Assembly: GCA_020829485.1 (NCBI GenBank)
Contig: JAIVFU010000050.1
Coordinates: 1-50,055 of the forward strand
Length of the DNA: 50,055 bases
DNA from: Nostoc sp. CHAB 5834
Lineage (GTDB): Bacteria > Cyanobacteriota > Cyanobacteriia > Cyanobacteriales > Nostocaceae
Direction of reading: 5' to 3'
Each line of letters opens with the position of its first letter. Position 1 is the first letter of the stretch. Made by a program: the position numbers and the translations under genes. The notes under the pieces were generated by a model. That model was not told the origin of the DNA, did not search any database, and saw only the letters and a list, made by a program, of their open reading frames with translations. Below are positions 46,279-50,055 of the stretch, piece after piece.

Positions 46279-46431
46279 TTACGGATATGGCAACAGGTTT
46301 AAACCTTGAATAAATTTGTAATCCCGTTGGTTTTTTGTGATAAACGGGTAATTCCACACTATTGCTGCTTCTTGAACACCGCCACCTGCATCAATTAGAA
46401 TATCAGTATCAACGATAGTTGAGTTAGTCAT
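46279..46431 (-). pseudogene. VapC-like toxin with an internal deletion
   Basis: The minus strand reads MTNSTIVDTDILIDAGGGVQ and then EAAIVWNYPFITKNQRDYKF, ending LPYP and a stop. These are the first and last parts of a PIN toxin, with the middle missing but the frame kept, giving only 50 residues. The ATG overlaps the end of the antitoxin gene (stop 46424-46426), the usual TA arrangement. The protein cannot form a full PIN fold. Confidence 0.75.
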
Positions 46432-46690
46432 GTGACTTTGACCACTCATTTTCTCGAATACCGCTCACCCAAGCAGTGCTATCAGCTAAATCTTGGCGAT
46501 GTCTACGATGGGCTACGCCTACGCTCCACATCCCAATAAAGCTATCATTTATCAAGTCAATGTCAGGTAGCTGAGAGGCAGATTCAACTACTGCATATCT
46601 TTGTCGCAAAAAAGCAATAAAGTCGATTACTTGACGCTGTGCTTCCGCAGGAAGGGATAAAAACTCATTCAACAATTCTTGCTGTGTCAT
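46424..46690 (-). CDS. Antitoxin (DUF2281-like) with a repeat-derived insert
   Basis: An 88-residue antitoxin. It starts MTQQELLNEFLSLPAEAQRQ and has VIDFIAFLRQRY, typical of the DUF2281-type antitoxins paired with PIN toxins. The C-terminal toxin-binding part normally reads like MW.DR.DLADSTAWV; here MWSVGVAHRRHRQDLADST includes about nine extra residues encoded by a GCGTAGGCGTAGCCCATCG repeat. GAGAGG precedes the ATG. Its toxin partner is the deleted frame at 46279-46431, so it is now an orphan. Confidence 0.75.
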   Translation of the reverse strand: MTQQELLNEFLSLPAEAQRQVIDFIAFLRQRYAVVESASQLPDIDLINDSFIGMWSVGVAHRRHRQDLADSTAWVSGIRENEWSKSHD

Positions 46691-46713
46691 TTTTATTGCC
46701 TCTCAAAAAACAG

Positions 46714-46860
46714 AACTTAATGCGATGTGCAACTGATTCTTGGAACCCCACTTCCATTCCTCTCCCCGAAAGGTCGAGAGGCTTTGATTCTTGCTCCCCA
46801 ACGCTAGTAGGGAAGGGGTTGGGGGTTAGGTTTGAGATAAAGTTGCACACGGCGTAACTT
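46714..46860. mobile_element. MITE-like 147-bp element between two TA genes
   Basis: The left end AACTTAATGCGATGTGCAACT and right end AGTTGCACACGGCGTAACTT are imperfect inverted repeats with AGTTGCACA exact. The inside has CGAAAGGTCGAGAGGC and AGGGAAGGGGTTGGGGGTTAGG, the latter also near 17460. Confidence 0.5.
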
Positions 46861-46862
46861 AC

Positions 46863-47234
46863 TCAAATTAGCATTGTTAAAAACTCATCTGGCAGCATTG
46901 CTGGAACTAAAGAAGCCACAAAATCGGGTGTGTTTCGCGTCACAATTATTTCTAAACCTGCCGTAAGCGCCGCAGCACTCGTTACCGCATCCTCAAAATC
47001 CTTAATTGGGCTATTCAAAGCTTGCCGAATAACTTCATCTGTTACGCTGGCAACTTGAAGGTGCTGCAATAACTTTGCTAATAGTTCACCCGCTACTTCA
47101 TTACCAACTTGACGACGCAGAATATAGAAAAGATTGGTTACTGCATGACCTGAAACATAACCTTGTACTTGATTCTGCATTACTGTATTTAATGCTCGTG
47201 CAGAAGCTACGATAAATGGTTGACGCTGTGCCAA
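46863..47234 (-). pseudogene. PIN-domain toxin lacking its N-terminus
   Basis: The frame holds most of a PIN protein: AQRQPFIVASARALNTVM, SGHAVTNLFYILRR, KDFEDAVTSAAAL and IVTRNTPDF. The first beta-strand with the catalytic Asp (LLDTN type) is absent. The frame can be followed a few residues upstream (FDILAQRQ) before it meets the end of the next gene. A deletion near 47245 has removed the start, so the toxin should be dead. Confidence 0.75.
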
Positions 47235-47464
47235 AATATCGAAGAGAAAGCATAGGGAGTATGATTAATTTTGACCCAGAGTACATTCTTGGTTTCACCG
47301 TCACGAACCATAACCTTTATAGGTTCATCGTCTTTTCTCCAGACAATTGCACCTGCAAGCGCCAGAGAAATTTCGTTTACACCTCCAGCGTGATGGTCAG
47401 CGCGTTCCATTACTCCATCGATATAGCTCTTTAAAATCTGAATATCTGTTACTTCTAGTGGCAT
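47207..47464 (-). CDS. Truncated small protein fused to out-of-frame PIN sequence
   Basis: 85 residues starting MPLEVTDIQILKSYIDGVME, with AAGGAG before the ATG. Residues 1 to about 73 (ending VLWVKINHTPYAFS) look like a small conserved protein of unknown function. The last twelve (SIFWHSVNHLS) are PIN-gene DNA read in another frame, so its normal C-terminus is missing. It marks the upstream side of the same deletion. Confidence 0.6.
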   Translation of the reverse strand: MPLEVTDIQILKSYIDGVMERADHHAGGVNEISLALAGAIVWRKDDEPIKVMVRDGETKNVLWVKINHTPYAFSSIFWHSVNHLS

Positions 47465-47500
47465 TCTTAACTCCTTTTTACCTTGAATCTTAACTAGTTT

Positions 47501-47523
47501 ATATACGAAAACTTACCGTATAT
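47501..47523. promoter_or_regulatory. Inverted repeat ATATACG-N9-CGTATAT
   Basis: A perfect 7-base dyad 37 bases before the start of the 85-residue gene and just after the DUF3368 toxin stop. The spacing suits a repressor operator. Confidence 0.4.
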
Positions 47524-47539
47524 CTACTTCATCCAGTAA

Positions 47540-48028
47540 TCAGGAAGCTTCACCTGCAAGTTTTAAGACAAATCGCTGTGTTTCATAATCTACACGAAAA
47601 CCAAGAGAATTTAACTGATCGAGCAAAGGGGAGAGTATATTCAAATGTCCTGCTTGTTTTGCTTTGAGCAAAATACCCAGAGTACCTGTGAATGCAATAT
47701 TTAACTCCTTCGCATAAGCCCTAGCTAATCCATCATCTAAAATGGCTATAGCATCCGGCATATTTACAGCAAGTGAAATAACTTCACGTTCACCCATACC
47801 CAAATTGGGTAAAGTAGGAATCAGTTGCTCGGCAGGAACAGGAATAGTTTTTACCCATGTAAAAGTATTCAAGTTAGGTAGCGAAACACCAAGAGCAAGG
47901 CCCTGCGCTATCTCAGAAGCCACACCAGCCGGAATAATCACTTGACTATACAAATTAGATAACAAATCAAATAAGTTAATCTGGTAGAGATATTGCACTG
48001 CTGAAGTATCAACAATCACATCAGGCAC
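47540..48028 (-). CDS. DUF3368 PIN-like toxin
   Basis: A 162-residue protein of the DUF3368 branch of the PIN superfamily. The acidic pattern is visible: Asp7 in VIVDTSAVQYL, Glu in ASEIAQG, GEREVISLA and the ILDDGLARAYA strand. A C-terminal helix includes LLKAKQAGHL. Such proteins pair with UPF0175 antitoxins. It overlaps the antitoxin gene by eight bases at 48021-48028. All key positions look intact, so this is the one complete module in this cluster. Confidence 0.85.
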   Translation of the reverse strand: MPDVIVDTSAVQYLYQINLFDLLSNLYSQVIIPAGVASEIAQGLALGVSLPNLNTFTWVKTIPVPAEQLIPTLPNLGMGEREVISLAVNMPDAIAILDDGLARAYAKELNIAFTGTLGILLKAKQAGHLNILSPLLDQLNSLGFRVDYETQRFVLKLAGEAS

Positions 48029-48272
48029 GAGCTAAATCCTCAATCAGTTCAGTCTCCGTGAGTTTGAAGGTGCTGATGTCATATTTTGCTAGTTGTGAAA
48101 GGAATACAACTTTGGGAATACCCGCTAAATTAGCTGCTGCTCCTGAAGAGAGTTTGCCAAGTTCGTATAACTTCATAGCAGCAGCGAGAAGAACTTCACC
48201 TTGTAGCTGTTCTGGTTTTACATTGAGAGCCAATACAGTTTCTTCTGGAATAGTCAAAGTGAGTTGGTACAT
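48021..48272 (-). CDS. UPF0175 family antitoxin
   Basis: An 83-residue protein. LTIPEETVLALNVKPEQL begins the fold and AMKLYELGKLSSGAAANLAG is the UPF0175 helix-turn-helix core that likely binds the operator. It neutralises the DUF3368 toxin whose start overlaps its end by eight bases. The gene is first in the operon. Confidence 0.86.
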   Translation of the reverse strand: MYQLTLTIPEETVLALNVKPEQLQGEVLLAAAMKLYELGKLSSGAAANLAGIPKVVFLSQLAKYDISTFKLTETELIEDLARA

Positions 48273-48361
48273 GATAATATATGCGCTGCTTTGTTTAGGA
48301 TCATAATAACGCGCTCATATAACCAAACACTTTGCTGTTGCATGAGTTAGGAGTTCTCCCT

Positions 48362-49645
48362 CTACTCTGACTGAATCGGGTTATCTCTGGGATTAACTAA
48401 CCTCAGCAGTTTTTGTTTAATTTGAGCGTCGAATACTTCCCATTTCATTTTCGCATAAGCGGAATTTTCGTTGCTGCCAGATAAGAAGCCCATCGGAATT
48501 TCAAAGCCGCCTGCGCTTGTCCTTCCACCGCCGAAAAAGCGCCCTGCACTATCTTGTCCAAAGGCTTCTTTGATGAATTCATCGGGGTCAAGGGTCAGTT
48601 TGCTAGTTCTCAGGGAGCCAATGACTATTTCTAGTTCTTCGTCTTCGTCGTGAACAATACCGTAAACTACGGCGGTGTGGACGTTTTCTTCGGTGACGAG
48701 AAAATCAGCCGCTTGGGGGATGGCATCACGGTCTTCGTAGCGTAAGTAACCGACACCAGCGATGGAAAAGTTATTTTGGACGATGCGATTTTTTAGCGAT
48801 CGCTCGATCACATCCATTACTCGCTTGGAACGATTCGCCTGTAAAATGGCGTTTAGCAGTTGAGCGTCATAAAATCGGCTTAAATACGCAGCTGCCATAA
48901 AGTCTTCTTCTTGCGCTTGCATTAACCGATTTGTATCCGATCGCAAGCCATGCATCAAGGCAGTTGCACATTTAACGTGTTGATTTATGCTGCTGTCTAA
49001 TGCCAATAACCCTGTTTGCAGGTATTGAGTAAAAATTGTTGCCGTCGCTCTTACATAGGGACGGATATCCTCAAACTCTGATTGCAGATCGCCTTGGATA
49101 CTGTGATGGTCGATGAGGACTACTAGGGGAATTCTAGCCTGCTGTACGCCTGATAGTAGTTGCGAAGTGGTTCCCTGGTTATCAATTAATACAAAACCTT
49201 GATAAGATGACAAATCCTTGGTTTTCAAGGTTTGCGGTGTCCACCGTTGGATGGGTAAATTAGTCAGCCTCACCAAGGCAATATTTTCTTGATGGCTCAA
49301 TGCGCCAGCATAAATGATTTCACATTTGATATCATATTGCTGGGCAATTAACTGATAAGCCCAGGCACAGGAGAGGGCATCAGGATCGGGAAAATCTTGC
49401 AGAATTACGAGCTGGCGATCGTGTCGGTGTGCCAAAAGGGTTTTTTGCAGTTCTTCTGACTTTTGTTGTGCCAGGGAATTACCACGCTGACTGAGATATA
49501 TAGCTCCTTCACCTACCGATGGCGGTAATGAGGGAGTTTTAAATGAAACTTCCACTGGCGCTTTTTCTATTTCAGGTTCCTCTGGGTTTGGCTCTGTGGT
49601 CGATGACAAACTCTCAAACTGAGTAACGGGAGAATTCAAGTACAT
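48362..49645 (-). CDS. DHH-family phosphoesterase (NrnA/RecJ-like)
   Basis: A 427-residue protein. After a Pro/Glu/Ser-rich N-terminal 50 residues, the DHH domain shows DPDA (87-90), the IDNQG Asp155 and IDHHS (Asp179-His180-His181). A DHHA1 domain follows with GGGRTSAGGFEIP (near 373-385). Relatives hydrolyse nanoRNA, pAp or cyclic dinucleotide products with manganese. The low-complexity N-terminus could be regulatory or a late start. It is a single gene, transcribed toward the TA cluster. Confidence 0.88.
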   Translation of the reverse strand: MYLNSPVTQFESLSSTTEPNPEEPEIEKAPVEVSFKTPSLPPSVGEGAIYLSQRGNSLAQQKSEELQKTLLAHRHDRQLVILQDFPDPDALSCAWAYQLIAQQYDIKCEIIYAGALSHQENIALVRLTNLPIQRWTPQTLKTKDLSSYQGFVLIDNQGTTSQLLSGVQQARIPLVVLIDHHSIQGDLQSEFEDIRPYVRATATIFTQYLQTGLLALDSSINQHVKCATALMHGLRSDTNRLMQAQEEDFMAAAYLSRFYDAQLLNAILQANRSKRVMDVIERSLKNRIVQNNFSIAGVGYLRYEDRDAIPQAADFLVTEENVHTAVVYGIVHDEDEELEIVIGSLRTSKLTLDPDEFIKEAFGQDSAGRFFGGGRTSAGGFEIPMGFLSGSNENSAYAKMKWEVFDAQIKQKLLRLVNPRDNPIQSE

Positions 49646-49923
49646 AGGGAACTTTTTTAAAGTGTGAGGCTCCTTTAATTCAGAAATACCGCAATCAGCA
49701 ATTCCCTGAATTCAGCCACGTTATTTTGATCTTCGCAAAAATATCAAGACATTGCACTATACATCTAAGTATATTTTTGTCACTCACAGCAGCGCCCAAT
49801 AATGAACTAAATTCCACTAGATGGCGTATAGGTGTTAGAAACAAGGAAATCTAGCATATAGGGCTGTATCTGATAGCAGCATAAATCTGCTTGAGGAGCT
49901 TTTTTTCTCTTCTGTAAATTCAA
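49646..49923. other. Upstream region of the DHH gene
   Basis: No gene is visible. The region is AT-rich, contains no clear promoter consensus, and runs to the transposase fragment at the window edge. Confidence 0.4.
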
Positions 49924-50055
49924 TTAGCTATTACCCCCGTAGTACAGGCTAATTACTAAGGTTTTAATTCCTGGCCCGAATTCGCCTTCATAACCGCAAG
50001 GCAGTTCTGCTAAATAGGTTTTTCCCTCTGAAGGTGAGTAGTATTTCTCTTTACG
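49924..50055 (-). pseudogene. Transposase fragment (IS66-like) at the window edge
   Basis: The minus strand reads EKYYSPSEGKTYLAELPCGY and EGEFGPGIKTLVISLYYGG, then NS and a stop at 49924-49926. The EFGPGIKTLV stretch resembles the conserved N-terminal part of IS66-type transposases, which normally continue far beyond. The frame ends early, so this is a truncated copy, cut also by the window. The family is from memory. Confidence 0.45.

Overview
The window looks like a chromosome segment from a filamentous, heterocyst-forming cyanobacterium of the Nostoc/Anabaena type. The evidence is the very frequent HIP1 octamer GCGATCGC, cyanobacterial NDH-1 genes (ndhA-ndhI-ndhG-ndhE), a probable patD gene, short tandem repeats typical of Nostocales between and inside genes, a group II intron and many small toxin-antitoxin (TA) modules. 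No rRNA, tRNA or CRISPR array was recognised.

Layout. 1-1.9 kb: C-terminal adenylation-carrier-thioesterase end of a nonribosomal peptide synthetase whose upstream part is broken. 2.0-8.6 kb: aldo/keto reductase, a CorC/HlyC-type membrane protein and mfd, which carries three repeat-derived in-frame inserts. 8.8-12.5 kb: an accessory block with an AAA ATPase plus a small PD-(D/E)xK-like partner, a frameshifted antitoxin, a PIN-toxin module and a HicAB module; it ends at a second, decayed piece of the mfd 3' region. 12.6-20.5 kb: a PEP-CTERM protein, gamma-glutamyltransferase, cysH, a 34-residue membrane-protein gene with its own promoter and terminator, and a secreted Calx-beta/RTX protein with four near-identical 342-bp units. 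20.9-24.4 kb: a TetR gene split by a 91-bp MITE, probable patD and a complete group II intron. 24.6-30.3 kb: a RelA/SpoT enzyme and a type IIG-like restriction-modification gene broken by one in-frame stop.

30.3-38.3 kb: an unknown protein, a response-regulator relic, a surface-polysaccharide cluster (acetyltransferase and two GT2 enzymes), conserved cyanobacterial unknowns, cobU and a GT39-like membrane glycosyltransferase. 38.6-46.1 kb: a repeat-filled MITE, an N-acyltransferase, NAD kinase adjoining the ndhAIGE operon, citrate synthase and sixA. 46.3-48.3 kb: a second TA cluster in several states of decay, with one apparently intact UPF0175/DUF3368 pair. 48.4-50 kb: a DHH phosphoesterase and a transposase fragment at the edge.

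Functionally the window mixes housekeeping genes (transcription-coupled repair, stringent response, cyclic electron flow/respiration, NADP supply, citrate synthesis, sulfate assimilation) with two accessory zones. The most interesting items are the ATPase/nuclease-like pair with its flanking mfd duplication, the 34-residue gene, repeats that have become coding sequence, and an inverted repeat over the start codon of the broken restriction-modification gene.
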